Source of the DNA: Pseudomonas sp. CBZ-4
GTDB lineage: Bacteria > Pseudomonadota > Gammaproteobacteria > Pseudomonadales > Pseudomonadaceae
Assembly (NCBI RefSeq): GCF_000346755.1
Contig: NZ_ANNV01000175.1
Span: 173,097 to 237,096, forward strand
Reading direction: 5' to 3'
DNA: 64,000 bases
Part shown: positions 17,243-26,430 of the stretch, one piece after another
How positions within the stretch are numbered: the stretch's first letter is position 1
How the letters are laid out: the number at the start of each line of letters is the position of its first letter
Program-made: the position numbers and the translations under genes
Notes under the pieces: model-generated
Database searches by the model: none
What the model was told of the DNA's origin: nothing
Seen by the model: the letters and a program-made list of their open reading frames with translations, nothing else

Positions 17243-18400
17243 TCAATCCTGATTCAGCCCCACGCGGTACAACACACCCGCGTCCTCATCCGTCAGCACG
17301 TACAAGTAGCCATCCGGCCCCTGCCGCACATCGCGAATGCGCGCTTTCAAACCGCCCAACAGCCGTTCCTCGTGGACGACCTTGTCGCCGTCGAACTGCA
17401 AGCGGATCAGCTCCTGGCTGGCGAGTGCGCCGATAAACACGTTGTGCTGCCAGGGCTTGAAGCGGTCAGCGTCATAAAACGCCATGCCACTGATGCCGGG
17501 GGACTGCTCCCAGACATGATGGGGCTGCACCGTGCCCTCTGCCGTCTTGCCTTTGGCTTCCGGAATTGGCGTCAGCGAATAGTTGATACCGTGGGTTGCC
17601 AATGGCCAGCCATAGTTCTTGCCGCGCTCGATGATGTTGATCTCATCCCCACCACGGGGCCCGTGTTCGTTTTCCCAGATCGTGCCGCTCCACGGGTTCA
17701 GTGCCAGGCCTTGCGGGTTGCGCTGGCCGTAGGACCAGATCTCCGGCCGCACACCTGCCTGGCCCACAAACGGGTTGTCATCCGGCACGCGGCCATCCGG
17801 GTAGATGCGTACGACCTTGCCCTGCAATTTGTCCAGGTCCTGGGCGGTCGGGCGATCGTTGTTTTCGCCCAGGGTCACGAACAGGTAGCCGTCGCGGTCA
17901 AACGCGAGGCGTGAACCAAAGTGGTTGCCGGTGGACAGCTTGGGCTCCTGGCGCAGGATCACCTTGAAGTCCGTCAAACCGCTCAGGTCATCGGCCAAAC
18001 GCCCACGCCCGACAGCCGTACCGGCGGTGCCGCCCTTGCCGCCACCTTCGGCGTAGGACAGGTACACCATGCGGTCTTGCTTGAAGTCCGGCGACAGCAC
18101 CACATCGAGCAAACCGCCCTGCCCTTTGGCCCACACCTGCGGCACACCGCCAAGGGGGGCCGACAGTTTGCCGTCCGGGCTGACGAAGCGCAGATGGCCC
18201 GGGCGTTCCGTTACCAGGAAGCCTTGCCTGTCTGGCAGAAACGCCACCGCCCATGGATGGTCGAGGCCCTGGGCGATCGGCGTGACCGTGAGGCTGCCTT
18301 GCTCGCTGGGGAACTGCTGGGGCCCAGCGGCGTAAACCGTCGACAGTGGAACAAGGGTGGTCGCGCAAAGGGCGGCCAGGAGGGTTTTACGTAGGTGCAT
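17243..18400 (-). CDS. PQQ-dependent sugar dehydrogenase (soluble aldose dehydrogenase family)
   Basis: Periplasmic beta-propeller quinoprotein of 385 aa, related to E. coli YliI/Asd. A Sec signal (MHLRKTLLAALCATTLVPLS) ends near VYAA. Family blocks are visible: GLDHPWAVAFLPD, VTERPG, the His of STGNHFGSRLAFD, and NEHGPRGGDEINI. The start at 18400 has AAGGA 8 bases upstream; the frame is open for another 106 codons upstream but these overlap the preceding gene. It probably shares a transcript with the small secreted protein, whose stop is 11 bases upstream. Sugar specificity cannot be read. Confidence 0.88.
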   Translation of the reverse strand: MHLRKTLLAALCATTLVPLSTVYAAGPQQFPSEQGSLTVTPIAQGLDHPWAVAFLPDRQGFLVTERPGHLRFVSPDGKLSAPLGGVPQVWAKGQGGLLDVVLSPDFKQDRMVYLSYAEGGGKGGTAGTAVGRGRLADDLSGLTDFKVILRQEPKLSTGNHFGSRLAFDRDGYLFVTLGENNDRPTAQDLDKLQGKVVRIYPDGRVPDDNPFVGQAGVRPEIWSYGQRNPQGLALNPWSGTIWENEHGPRGGDEINIIERGKNYGWPLATHGINYSLTPIPEAKGKTAEGTVQPHHVWEQSPGISGMAFYDADRFKPWQHNVFIGALASQELIRLQFDGDKVVHEERLLGGLKARIRDVRQGPDGYLYVLTDEDAGVLYRVGLNQD

Positions 18401-18411
18401 TGGGCGAGTCC

Positions 18412-18726
18412 TTACCGGCGATTGCCGTTGGCATCGTAAGTGGGGGCTTTGGTTTCGGTGGCTGGGCGGCTGGGGGCGGTGTTGCGCGTGGGATAACGAT
18501 TGCCGATGCCGCCGTTGTCCAGGGTCGGTGCGCGCGGTGCGGGGCCGACTTGAGGCCCGCGAATGGCCGGCGCATTGGGCTGGGTGCCCTGCATGCTGTT
18601 GGGGTTCGCTCGGTGGATCGGGCTGTTGTTGGCGTCGTTGCCGCCCGGCAGGTTTTGCGCCTGGGCACAGGGGACAAGGACAGCGCCCAGTGCCAGCAGT
18701 GCAAGGTGACGTAAGCAACTATTCAT
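18412..18726 (-). CDS. Small secreted Asn/Pro-rich protein
   Basis: A 104-aa protein with a signal peptide (MNSCLRHLALLALGAVLVP...AQA) and a mature part of about 75 residues dominated by Asn, Pro, Gly, Thr and Arg, without predicted secondary structure. GAGAGG lies 7 bases before the ATG at 18726. It ends 11 bases before the sugar dehydrogenase start, so the two are probably one operon. No known domain. Confidence 0.65.
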   Translation of the reverse strand: MNSCLRHLALLALGAVLVPCAQAQNLPGGNDANNSPIHRANPNSMQGTQPNAPAIRGPQVGPAPRAPTLDNGGIGNRYPTRNTAPSRPATETKAPTYDANGNRR

Positions 18727-18843
18727 GACAAAGCCTCTCAAGGGCGAGTAGTACGTGCTTTCGATAACACGCTACGCCCAGGGTTCGCCTTTGGTAACTA
18801 AATAGTTTCTCATCAGGTGTAACACGATCTGTCTGCGAGGCCC

Positions 18844-19743
18844 TCAGATCAACAGGAAAATGGCCGCCAATGCCGCAAAGATCGCCCACTTCTCCAGGTA
18901 ATAACGCGTGCGGTTGCGCTTCTTCAGCGCCTTGCCGCGCAGGCGAATCTTGTACAGCCGGGTAAAGGCGCGGTTCAGCCCCCCGGTCTTGTCCCCCGCG
19001 TCATTCGGCGAGCCCGCCGCCGCCATCACGTTGCGGCTGAACCAGCGGTTGAAGGCCGCCGCCCAGCGGTATTTCATCGGCCGTTCGATATCGCAGAACA
19101 ATATGATGCGGTTGTGCTGCGTGGCGTTTTCGGCGTAATGGATATAGGTCTCGTCAAACATCACCGCCTCGCCATCGCGCCAGGCGTAGCGCTCGCCATC
19201 GACGTTGATATAGCAGGCCGCATCGTTGGGCGTATCCAACCCAAGGTGGTAACGGTAGGAGCCGGCGTAGGGGTCGCGATGGCGCACCAGCTTGGAGCCT
19301 GGTGGCAGCTCGGCGAACATCGCGGCCTTGATCGAGCCGATGCCCTGCACCAATTCAGTGGTGCGCGGGCACAGTTTCATTGCCGAGGGATGGCTGTCGC
19401 CGTACCACTTGAGGTAGAAGCGCTTCCAGCCCGACTTGAAGAACGAGTTGAAACCCACGTCGTTGTACTGGTCCGAGCGCTTGATTGCGCCGGCACGCAT
19501 CAGGTTCTGCCCTTCCTGGCGAATTTCTTCCCAGTGTTCCTGCAATGGGCTGAGGTCTGGGAAGTCGCTGGGGGCCAGATAGGGTCGGCTGGGCAGCTTG
19601 GAGAACAGATAGAGAAAGCAGTTGATCGGTGCCAGGAAGGTGGAGTGGTCGCTCAATTGGCGGCCCAGTGTGTGGCGCACCCGACCACGCAAATGCACAT
19701 ACGCAATGGAAGCAACGTAGAGAACAACAATAAAAAGTTTCAC
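18844..19743 (-). CDS. lpxO: Lipid A hydroxylase LpxO (Asp/Asn beta-hydroxylase family)
   Basis: Fe(II)/2-oxoglutarate dioxygenase of 299 aa that hydroxylates a secondary acyl chain of lipid A. An N-terminal hydrophobic segment and a C-terminal one (WAIFAALAAIFLLI) anchor it in the inner membrane. The metal triad is visible as HRD in LVRHRDPYAGSY and the later His in ETYIHYAEN, with an Arg following in NRIILFCD for 2-oxoglutarate. Length equals that of known LpxO proteins. The start is GTG at 19743. Its neighbour on the same strand is wzz, another LPS gene, 203 bases away. Confidence 0.9.
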   Translation of the reverse strand: MKLFIVVLYVASIAYVHLRGRVRHTLGRQLSDHSTFLAPINCFLYLFSKLPSRPYLAPSDFPDLSPLQEHWEEIRQEGQNLMRAGAIKRSDQYNDVGFNSFFKSGWKRFYLKWYGDSHPSAMKLCPRTTELVQGIGSIKAAMFAELPPGSKLVRHRDPYAGSYRYHLGLDTPNDAACYINVDGERYAWRDGEAVMFDETYIHYAENATQHNRIILFCDIERPMKYRWAAAFNRWFSRNVMAAAGSPNDAGDKTGGLNRAFTRLYKIRLRGKALKKRNRTRYYLEKWAIFAALAAIFLLI

Positions 19744-19946
19744 GGAATTTCGTCACACGTCAGGAGAAAACAGGCTGCTCCTGCGTGCCCACGACGGCCG
19801 AGGTTTGGATAAGCAGCAGCTGCAATCACAATTCACAGACAGGCAGCGCAAGCGGCTCAGTAACAAGCCGCTGCGTGACCATTTGGCAGATATTTAGCCA
19901 CAAGTTGTAACCAAAGGTTAGCGAAGAATTGTGAAAAGCTGTCCAC

Positions 19947-21248
19947 TCAGCCTACTTGTTGCGGCACCTGTCGTCCTTGCGGATGAACCCGACGCAGGCC
20001 CGCAAAATATCGCACCATCGCCACCAGCACGCCCAGCATCAAGCCAGCGAACACGCTCAACGCCACCACTGCGGCCTTGCGGGGCTTGATCGGGGCCAAT
20101 GGTTCTTGGGCCGGGCGGTCGATCGTCGCCACTTTCAACCCGTCCATGTCAAGGTTGAGCGCACGCAACCGGACAGTTTCCATGCGGAGCCATTCAACAT
20201 CCTGCAGGAAGATATCTTCGTTGCCGCGCGCTTTCAGGGCGTCAACCTCACGATTGACCTCCAGCAAACGTAGCTTTCTGTTGATTTCGGCAACACGCTC
20301 GTTGGCGATGTCGTCACTGCTCCGTTGCTGCAATACCGCACGCTCAGCTTCGAGCACCTGTGTCCCCATGAAGAACAAGGGCACGGTTTGCTGGGAAACC
20401 TCCGTCACCTGGCTTGCCCCCCGCAATGCCGCCGCGCCCATTACCGAGGGCGTGGTCGGCCTTGTGATACCGACGGATCGGGCGATGGCAATGGCTTCAG
20501 CCAGTCGCGCCAGGCGATGGGAGCGCTCCTTTGCCATCTCCTCGCGCAGGGCGCTGAGTTCATCCTGCAATTGGCCACGCTTGATGCCATCACTCTCCAG
20601 CAACCTGGCGATTTTCGTGGACTTTTCGTTCTCATAGTTTTCACGGGCGGCATCGATCTTGCGGCCGACCTCCGCGAGACGATTGTTGACGATCACCTTG
20701 ACGTCAGCCGCCACACGCTCACGTTGGCGGGCAATTGCGTAATCGACGAAGCCATTGAGGATCGCCACCCCGCCGCTGCCCTGGGGGTACTGCATTTCCA
20801 GGCGTATAAAAGTGCCGGGGGCATTGCTGTTTTTCGGATCGGGCAACACCTGGCTGAGGAGGCTGCGATCAAACGCGTCGAAGCTTCGTTCCTGGCTTTG
20901 CCCTGGGCGTTGATACGTTTCGAACAGCTTGGCATTGGCCTTGAAAAACCCAAGCCGGGTGTCATAGGAGTCCAGTTGCAACGCCACTTTACTCAATGCG
21001 TCGGCCGGCGACAGTGGGTAGACCTCGGAACGGTTGAGCGCGTCCAACTCATTGAGCTCGACCGCCCGCAGCACACTGCTGGCCTGGTACACCTGAGGCG
21101 CAAACATCGCGTAACCGATACCCAGGATTGCCGCGATGGCTGCGCACGTGGCAACCAGCACGCGTTGCTTCCAGATCCCATGGACCAGTTCAAAAAGATC
21201 AATCTCATCCGAGGCCGGATGCGCAATAGTCGGGGGGATTTTGTTCAC
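19947..21248 (-). CDS. wzz: Polysaccharide chain-length determinant (Wzz family)
   Basis: Inner-membrane co-polymerase of 433 aa controlling O-antigen length. TM1 is near residues 30-50 (VATCAAIAAILGIGYAMF), then a long periplasmic coiled-coil region (charged stretch near ENYENEKSTKIARLL), then the Pro-rich PIKPRKA motif just before TM2 (VALSVFAGLMLGVLVAM). The start is GTG at 21248. No O-antigen biosynthesis genes flank it, so it is an orphan wzz; only lpxO nearby is LPS-related. Confidence 0.88.
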   Translation of the reverse strand: MNKIPPTIAHPASDEIDLFELVHGIWKQRVLVATCAAIAAILGIGYAMFAPQVYQASSVLRAVELNELDALNRSEVYPLSPADALSKVALQLDSYDTRLGFFKANAKLFETYQRPGQSQERSFDAFDRSLLSQVLPDPKNSNAPGTFIRLEMQYPQGSGGVAILNGFVDYAIARQRERVAADVKVIVNNRLAEVGRKIDAARENYENEKSTKIARLLESDGIKRGQLQDELSALREEMAKERSHRLARLAEAIAIARSVGITRPTTPSVMGAAALRGASQVTEVSQQTVPLFFMGTQVLEAERAVLQQRSSDDIANERVAEINRKLRLLEVNREVDALKARGNEDIFLQDVEWLRMETVRLRALNLDMDGLKVATIDRPAQEPLAPIKPRKAAVVALSVFAGLMLGVLVAMVRYFAGLRRVHPQGRQVPQQVG

Positions 21249-21556
21249 CGTAAGTTCGCCCTGAAGAGTGGTTAGTCAGCGCCCAACAACACAGACCTGA
21301 ATAACGACGGAATAAACAGGGGGCAACGTCAAGGGCAAAAGAGGCGCCCTTTGTTACTCGCGAAAGCATAGAGGGTTGCGTGGGTGACGTTGCCCGACGG
21401 CGAGAAAATAGCGCTAATCCATTGCCTATAAAGGGAAAATCTGGACACGCACGAACAATAAAGATTAGTCCTACAACATTCGGGAAATTAATTGACTGAA
21501 CGCTGCCCATTACCGCTAACTAGCGGCGATTAGCCCTTCAATAAAAAGGATTTTTT
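21249..21556. other. Intergenic region between wzz and a TIGR03067-type gene
   Basis: This 308-base divergent region should hold both promoters. I see the 14-base inverted repeat CCGCTAACTAGCGG (21513-21526) and a TTGACT at 21492 that might be a -35 for the rightward gene. AAAAAGGA before 21557 is the ribosome-binding site. Nothing else was identified. Confidence 0.45.
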
Positions 21557-21949
21557 ATGTCACTTAATACAGATCCAGACCTGCAAGCACTGCAAGGCAT
21601 CTGGGAACAAACCGCACTGGAAGACAGTGGCGTGCTCAACCCCGTCGATGCCCACAGCGCGCCCGGCGCCATCACGACGATTGCCGGTGATCGATTCGAA
21701 GTGACGACCGTCAGTGGCGACGTGTTGCTCGCCGGACGGTTTTTCCTGGACAGCACAACCACCCCCAAGAGCATCACCTGGATCGACAGTATCGGCGACG
21801 ACGCTGGCAAACAGTTGCCTGCCAGCTATCGCCTGGAGAAGGACGAATTTGTGTTTATTGCCGCGGATGAGCATATGCCTCGCCCGACCCGATTCAGCAC
21901 GGGCCCGGGCCAGACGATGCGCACGTTCGTACGCCGACTCAGCGCTTAG
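21557..21949 (+). CDS. TIGR03067-domain protein, 130 aa
   Basis: Small lipocalin-like protein matching the TIGR03067 pattern: start LQALQGIWEQTALEDSG, a central DSTTTPKSITWID, then YRLEKDEFVF and RPTRFS before the end. No signal peptide, so cytoplasmic. AAAAGGA lies 7 bases before the ATG. Its last 11 bases overlap the convergent methyltransferase gene. The family has no established biochemical role. Confidence 0.8.
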   Translation: MSLNTDPDLQALQGIWEQTALEDSGVLNPVDAHSAPGAITTIAGDRFEVTTVSGDVLLAGRFFLDSTTTPKSITWIDSIGDDAGKQLPASYRLEKDEFVFIAADEHMPRPTRFSTGPGQTMRTFVRRLSA

Positions 21950-22745
21950 TCGCGGTCAGGGTAAAACACAACGGTAACTGCGCAGGCTGGTGCTCATATT
22001 GGTCATACAGTTCCTCACGGTTGGAGTGGGGATACTCCTGCAAATGGCCAATCTGCAATCCCGCTGCTATCGCCCCGCTGATCACGCTGCCCAGGGTGTG
22101 CACGAACCAGTAGGACGTCGGCCCCGCCACCTCGCCCTGCCCTTCATAAACAATGGACTCCTGCAGCACAAAGGGATCGCGCTGAAAGTACGAACTGGCG
22201 GGCAGCAACGGGTTGCAGGCGCGCGGGTCAAACACCTCCAGGAACGGGTGGGTTTCATACATCACCAAGGTGCCGCCCGGCTTCAAGGTACTCGCGACAT
22301 GGCGCATAAACAGCGCCACATCCGGCATCCAGCCCAGTACACCGATGGTGACCAGGGCAGCATCGAAACGCCCGTGCAACCGCTCGGGCAGATGATGGAT
22401 GTCGGCTTCGATGAACTCAGGATTGTGGGGTGAGAACGCGGCCAGTTCCTGCGCCTGCTGCAAGAACGCTCGGGATTGATCGACCCCTACGACTGACTGT
22501 GCGCCCAGGCTGAACAACGACAGGCTCTCTCGCCCGTTGTTGCAACACAGTTGCACCACATCCTTGCCGGCGACGCCGACATCTTGCAGCAAAGCGGTGA
22601 TGGTGGGGTCCAGGCACGAAAAGCCTGGATCGGCGACTGAGCGCAGCAGGGTTTTCCAGTTATCCGTGTCTTTGTGCAACTGGGCGGATTCATCCCAGGC
22701 GCGCTTGTTGCTGGTGATAGCCTCTTGGGCTGAGGGCATGTCCAT
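21939..22745 (-). CDS. Class I SAM-dependent methyltransferase
   Basis: Soluble enzyme of 268 aa. The Rossmann motifs are degenerate but recognisable: motif I region VVQLCCNNGRESLSLFSLG in place of the usual DxGxGxG, motif II VVGVDQS, and LKPGGTLVMYE. GGAG 5 bases before the ATG at 22745 supports this start over the ATG at 22769. Substrate unknown. It is convergent with the TIGR03067 gene. Confidence 0.85.
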   Translation of the reverse strand: MDMPSAQEAITSNKRAWDESAQLHKDTDNWKTLLRSVADPGFSCLDPTITALLQDVGVAGKDVVQLCCNNGRESLSLFSLGAQSVVGVDQSRAFLQQAQELAAFSPHNPEFIEADIHHLPERLHGRFDAALVTIGVLGWMPDVALFMRHVASTLKPGGTLVMYETHPFLEVFDPRACNPLLPASSYFQRDPFVLQESIVYEGQGEVAGPTSYWFVHTLGSVISGAIAAGLQIGHLQEYPHSNREELYDQYEHQPAQLPLCFTLTATKR

Positions 22746-22858
22746 TGCGTCTCCAGAACTTCGTAACAATCGGCCTCAGAAAATAAGCCAAGCGCCCGCC
22801 CAATAAAACCCTGGCAACACCGCGAAACTTAACGCAAACCCCGCAGGTCATTAACGCA

Positions 22859-24139
22859 ATGGGTGTTCAGCCGTTGAATGCCGCTCCTGAAGCCTGCGCC
22901 GTGACCCCACACTCAGACCTGCGTAACACCCTGTCCCTCGACAGCCTGAACTTCTTCCTGGCCGACGTGCGTGACGGCCTCGGCCCCTACCTGGCGATTT
23001 ACCTGCTGGCGGTTCACCAATGGGACCCGGCCAGTATTGGCGTGGTCATGACCCTGGCCGGTATCGCTGCGCTGATCAGCCAAGGGCCGGCGGGCGCGCT
23101 GATCGATCGCACCCGGCGTAAACGCGCGGTGGTCGCGATTGCCGCCGTGCTGGTCACCGCCAGCTGCCTGCTGCTGCCTTTCGTCAGCTCATTCAGTCTG
23201 GTGGCCTTGACCCAGGCGGCCAGTGCAGTCGCTGCGTCGGTGTTCGCCCCGGCGATTTCAGCGATTTCCCTGGGCATCACCGGGCCCCGCGCGTTTACCC
23301 GGCGCACCGGGCGCAACGAGACCTTCAACCACGCCGGCAACGCCGCCGCTGCGTTGCTGGCCGGCGGCCTGGCGTATCTGTACGGACCGGTGGTGGTGTT
23401 CTACCTGATGGCGGCCATGGCGCTGGCCAGTGTGGTGGCGATCAGTTGCGTGTCGGCCAACGCCATCGACCATGACGTCGCCCGCGGCTTCGACCCCGAC
23501 CACGTCACCGACCATGCGCAACCCTCCGGCCTGCGCGTATTGCTCGCTAATCGCCCCCTGCTGGTATTCGCCGTCTGCTGCGCACTGTTCCACCTGGCCA
23601 ATGCCGCGATGCTTCCGCTGGTCAGCCAGAAACTGGCGCAAATCAACCTGCACCTGGCCACACCGCTGACCTCGGCGTGCATCGTCGCCGCGCAACTGGT
23701 GATGGTGCCAGTGGCCTGGCTGGTGGGCATCAAGGCGGATAGCTGGGGGCGCAAACCGCTGTTGCTCGCCGGTTTCATGATCCTGCCGTTGCGTGGCGTG
23801 CTGTATACCCTGTCCAACGACCCCTACTGGCTGGTTGCGGTGCAAATGCTCGACGGCATCGGTGCGGGTATCTTCGGCGCACTGTTCCCGGTGATCGTCA
23901 AAGACCTGACCCAAGGCACCGGCCGCTTCAATGTCAGCCTGGGCGCCCTCTCCACCGCCTTTGGCCTGGGCGCGGCACTGAGCAGCAGCCTGGCAGGGTT
24001 TGTCGTGCAACAGGCTGGATATGACGCGGCGTTCCTGACGTTGGCGGGTGTGGCAGCCGTGGCATTGGCGCTGTTGGCGTTGGCGATGCCGGAGACGCTG
24101 GCAAAAGTGCCGCTCGCACGTCAAACAGCGGTGGCCTGA
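22859..24139 (+). CDS. MFS transporter
   Basis: Twelve-helix major-facilitator carrier of 426 aa. The cytoplasmic loop 2-3 signature is present as GALIDRTRRKRAV, and a second copy after helix 8 reads GIKADSWGRKPLL. No Shine-Dalgarno is obvious; a GCAGG lies 14 bases upstream. It is divergent from the methyltransferase gene. Substrate cannot be inferred; a drug or metabolite exporter is most likely from the loop motifs. Confidence 0.85.
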   Translation: MGVQPLNAAPEACAVTPHSDLRNTLSLDSLNFFLADVRDGLGPYLAIYLLAVHQWDPASIGVVMTLAGIAALISQGPAGALIDRTRRKRAVVAIAAVLVTASCLLLPFVSSFSLVALTQAASAVAASVFAPAISAISLGITGPRAFTRRTGRNETFNHAGNAAAALLAGGLAYLYGPVVVFYLMAAMALASVVAISCVSANAIDHDVARGFDPDHVTDHAQPSGLRVLLANRPLLVFAVCCALFHLANAAMLPLVSQKLAQINLHLATPLTSACIVAAQLVMVPVAWLVGIKADSWGRKPLLLAGFMILPLRGVLYTLSNDPYWLVAVQMLDGIGAGIFGALFPVIVKDLTQGTGRFNVSLGALSTAFGLGAALSSSLAGFVVQQAGYDAAFLTLAGVAAVALALLALAMPETLAKVPLARQTAVA

Positions 24140-24220
24140 TAACTGGCGGAGGCGATTGCAAGCTTGTTCTGATAATTGGAGCGCCTGCTTAACATCGTGC
24201 TGGCTTACTAGCGTCTTGAT

Positions 24221-24445
24221 TCAGGGATCAAGCTGCGTCTTAGAAACAAATTCGTAGCGTCCTTCAGCGCTGTCTTCAAGTACCGCTTTCAGTGCCCTGG
24301 CCCGTCGTTCCAGGCAAGCATTGAAGCCAGGACTTTGAGGGGCGCCGTAATCCAGGCAAGGATCACGGTTATCCAGCGGTTTTCGTGGGCTGGAGCAGCC
24401 AATCAGGAGCAACGCCGCCGCTACCGCTGCTATCAAAATTCGCAC
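24221..24445 (-). CDS. Small lipoprotein, 74 aa
   Basis: The GTG at 24445 with AGGAA just upstream gives MRILIAAVAAALLLIGCSS, a textbook lipoprotein signal with lipobox LIGC. The mature part is about 57 residues with two further Cys (DPCLDYG, FNACLE) that could pair. A longer upstream extension in frame would destroy the signal peptide. Function unknown; cell-envelope location inferred. Confidence 0.65.
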   Translation of the reverse strand: MRILIAAVAAALLLIGCSSPRKPLDNRDPCLDYGAPQSPGFNACLERRARALKAVLEDSAEGRYEFVSKTQLDP

Positions 24446-24593
24446 GTCGTTCCTTCTTTGCTTTGCTGGGGCTATGGCGTGGACGCACGTTGCACGCAAA
24501 AAATTATTTCGCAAGTTGGTGCATCCGATTGGGTTCCTGGCCCGTAGATTCAATACCCTCACCTGGAGGGCATAAGAGCCAAGGAGATACATC

Positions 24594-25154
24594 ATGCACG
24601 CTTTTTACAGAAAACTTGCTGCAGCAGCCTGCTTCACGATTCTCTCCGTCACCGCCACGCTCAGCTTTGCCGCCGATACAGTGATGGTCGGAGGTGCAGC
24701 GATGTACCCCAGCAAAACCATCGTCGAGAACGCGGTCAACTCGAAGGACCACACCACACTCGTAGCAGCAGTCAAAGCTGCCGGGCTGGTTGATACGCTC
24801 AATAGCAAAGGCCCTTTCACCGTATTCGCTCCCACCAATGAAGCCTTTGCCAAGTTGCCCGCAGGGACCGTCGATGCTCTGGTCAAGCCTGAGCACAAAG
24901 CCGACCTGACTAAAATCCTGACCTACCATGTTGTCCCTGGCACTCACACATCGGCACAACTAATGTCCGACGCCAAAAAGAACGGCGGCACTGTTGTGTT
25001 GAAAACAGTTCAAGGTGAGTCGCTGAATATCAAGCTGCATGACGGCAAGCTTTGGGTGGTAGATGCCAAAGGCGGCAAGGCTGGCATCAGCATCGCAGAC
25101 GTGATGCAGTCCAACGGCGTGATCCACGTTGTAGATTCGGTCTTGATGCCTTAA
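24594..25154 (+). CDS. Secreted fasciclin (FAS1) domain protein
   Basis: A 186-aa protein with a Sec signal (MHAFYRKLAAAACFTILSV, ending near SFAA) and one FAS1 domain. Conserved H1 and H2 regions are clear: FTVFAPTNEAFAKLP and ILTYHVVPG, with IHVVDSVLMP at the end. AAGGAG precedes the ATG. FAS1 proteins mediate adhesion; the bacterial homologues are secreted or periplasmic. A hairpin lies 13 bases after the stop. Confidence 0.9.
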   Translation: MHAFYRKLAAAACFTILSVTATLSFAADTVMVGGAAMYPSKTIVENAVNSKDHTTLVAAVKAAGLVDTLNSKGPFTVFAPTNEAFAKLPAGTVDALVKPEHKADLTKILTYHVVPGTHTSAQLMSDAKKNGGTVVLKTVQGESLNIKLHDGKLWVVDAKGGKAGISIADVMQSNGVIHVVDSVLMP

Positions 25155-25166
25155 ACGCTCTTTACT

Positions 25167-25191
25167 CCCGGCAGGCGCAGAGTTTGCCGGG
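25167..25191 (+). terminator. Hairpin after the fasciclin gene
   Basis: CCCGGCA (25167-25173) pairs with TGCCGGG (25185-25191) across an 11-base loop, 12 bases after the stop. There is no T tract, so termination may be weak; it could also serve the convergent small gene. Confidence 0.45.
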
Positions 25192-25194
25192 GTG

Positions 25195-25374
25195 TCACTG
25201 CGCCTTTGTCGATTTCCTGATCAGCAAGACGCCAATCAAAATAAACACCGCTGACTTTGCAGCAGAGAAAAGAGCATCTTTTCCAACAATCAACTCGACG
25301 GCCGAAATGAGCAGTGCAACCGTGCCAACTACCGCCAAACCATAGCCAACCGGCCGCATAGACCTATGAAACAT
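25195..25374 (-). CDS. Small membrane protein, 59 aa
   Basis: The ATG at 25374 is preceded by GGGAGG, 7 bases away. The protein begins MFHRSMRPVGYG and contains two hydrophobic helices (GLAVVGTVALLISAVELIV and SAVFILIGVLLI) ending in basic residues. It is AT-richer than the surroundings. No family recognised. Confidence 0.55.
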   Translation of the reverse strand: MFHRSMRPVGYGLAVVGTVALLISAVELIVGKDALFSAAKSAVFILIGVLLIRKSTKAQ

Positions 25375-25470
25375 TTTTTCGCCTCCCTGAAAAAACTGGA
25401 ATTGTGAATTTTCTCGCCCTGCGACGCTATCAATCTTTCCGTGACCATCCGAGATCACGAAGGGCGAAGC

Positions 25471-25662
25471 CTATCGTTTTCCATTCGTAACGGGGATGAA
25501 GCTGCCTACAAAAAAAACGCTCGCAGGCCCTATAAGCCAACTGACGGATGTTCCTGGGCTGGCAAGTGGCACAGCGAAAGCAATTGCAAACAAGCCTAAT
25601 CCTGCCCATAGCCGTCTACGCGGCGTGAGCCACTCTTGAATCCCTTCCAACCTCTTGCCCAT
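25471..25662 (-). CDS. Small membrane protein, 63 aa
   Basis: A basic N-terminus (MGKRLEGIQEWLTPRRRLW) is followed by two hydrophobic segments (AGLGLFAIAFAVPLA and WLIGPASVFFVGSFIP). AGGG lies about 9 bases before the ATG. It lies on the same strand as the 59-aa membrane protein and could be co-transcribed with it. Function unknown. Confidence 0.5.
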   Translation of the reverse strand: MGKRLEGIQEWLTPRRRLWAGLGLFAIAFAVPLASPGTSVSWLIGPASVFFVGSFIPVTNGKR

Positions 25663-25778
25663 TAGGTTTTCCCTGTTTTATAAGCGGCAAAGCATATCAC
25701 TGGGTATTACGAATCACGCCAGCCGGTGAGTCGCGCAGGAGGGCAAAGATTCGAGCCTGCAAAAAGCAAAGAGGCCGT

Positions 25779-25802
25779 CAGATGCAAAAAGCCTAGCGCG
25801 GG
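25779..25802. repeat. Direct repeat copy 1 flanking the acetyltransferase gene
   Basis: CAGATGCAAAAAGCC then TAGCGCGGG. A second copy at 26431-26454 differs at one of 24 positions. The copy here has lost the second arm of the hairpin that the other copy forms. Confidence 0.5.
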
Positions 25803-25836
25803 AATTCGACGACGATAGCTATGTGTTCCCTCGCGG

Positions 25837-26352
25837 CTAGGTAGACGTGCTCCGCTGCGCCTTGAACACCAAACTCGGCGCTTTACCTGGGACATCATCC
25901 AACTGTCCATAGGGTTGCATGCCGATCTTCTCTAACACCCGGATAGAAGCCATATGATCTGGTCTGACTAGCCCGTACACTTCGGACAAGTAAAGCTGTT
26001 CAAATGCATATGTAAGCGCATCTCGTCCTAACTGGGTTGCGTAACCCTGACCCCACGCTTCGACCGCGAAGCGATAACCCAGATTGACGCGCTGTTCAGT
26101 CAAGTAATCGTGCAGGGAAATGCCGCCGAACCCTATGACGTGCTCCGGCGCATCGCTCCTTGCAATAGCCCACACGCCGTATAGATGCTTGTTCCAATGC
26201 TCGATCCAGCGACCCAGCAAATCCTGTGCGCTGACAAGATCAGTCATTGGGCCTGCCGGGTTGAACAGGTTGGTTTGGGGGTCGCTGTAAATAGTGAATA
26301 GCCGTTGTACATCAAATGGTTGCGGCGCTCTATAAATCAGGCGATCCATCAT
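25837..26352 (-). CDS. GNAT-family N-acetyltransferase (RimJ/RimL type)
   Basis: Soluble enzyme of 171 aa from the ATG at 26352 (GGAG 9 bases upstream; the adjacent ATG at 26349 is also possible). The acetyl-CoA fold is visible: LIYRAPQPFDVQRLF, the core strand VIGFGGISL, the pyrophosphate-loop region AWGQGYATQLG, and SIRVLEKIGMQPYG. Such proteins acetylate amino groups on proteins or small molecules; the substrate is not readable. It is bracketed by two 24-base direct repeats. Confidence 0.85.
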   Translation of the reverse strand: MMDRLIYRAPQPFDVQRLFTIYSDPQTNLFNPAGPMTDLVSAQDLLGRWIEHWNKHLYGVWAIARSDAPEHVIGFGGISLHDYLTEQRVNLGYRFAVEAWGQGYATQLGRDALTYAFEQLYLSEVYGLVRPDHMASIRVLEKIGMQPYGQLDDVPGKAPSLVFKAQRSTST

Positions 26353-26430
26353 GCTGAAACTCTCCAATGCCGACCAAATCTACGCAGCCTTAATCGCCTA
26401 CTGTGGCGCGGGACTGTAGCACTGAGGGGC

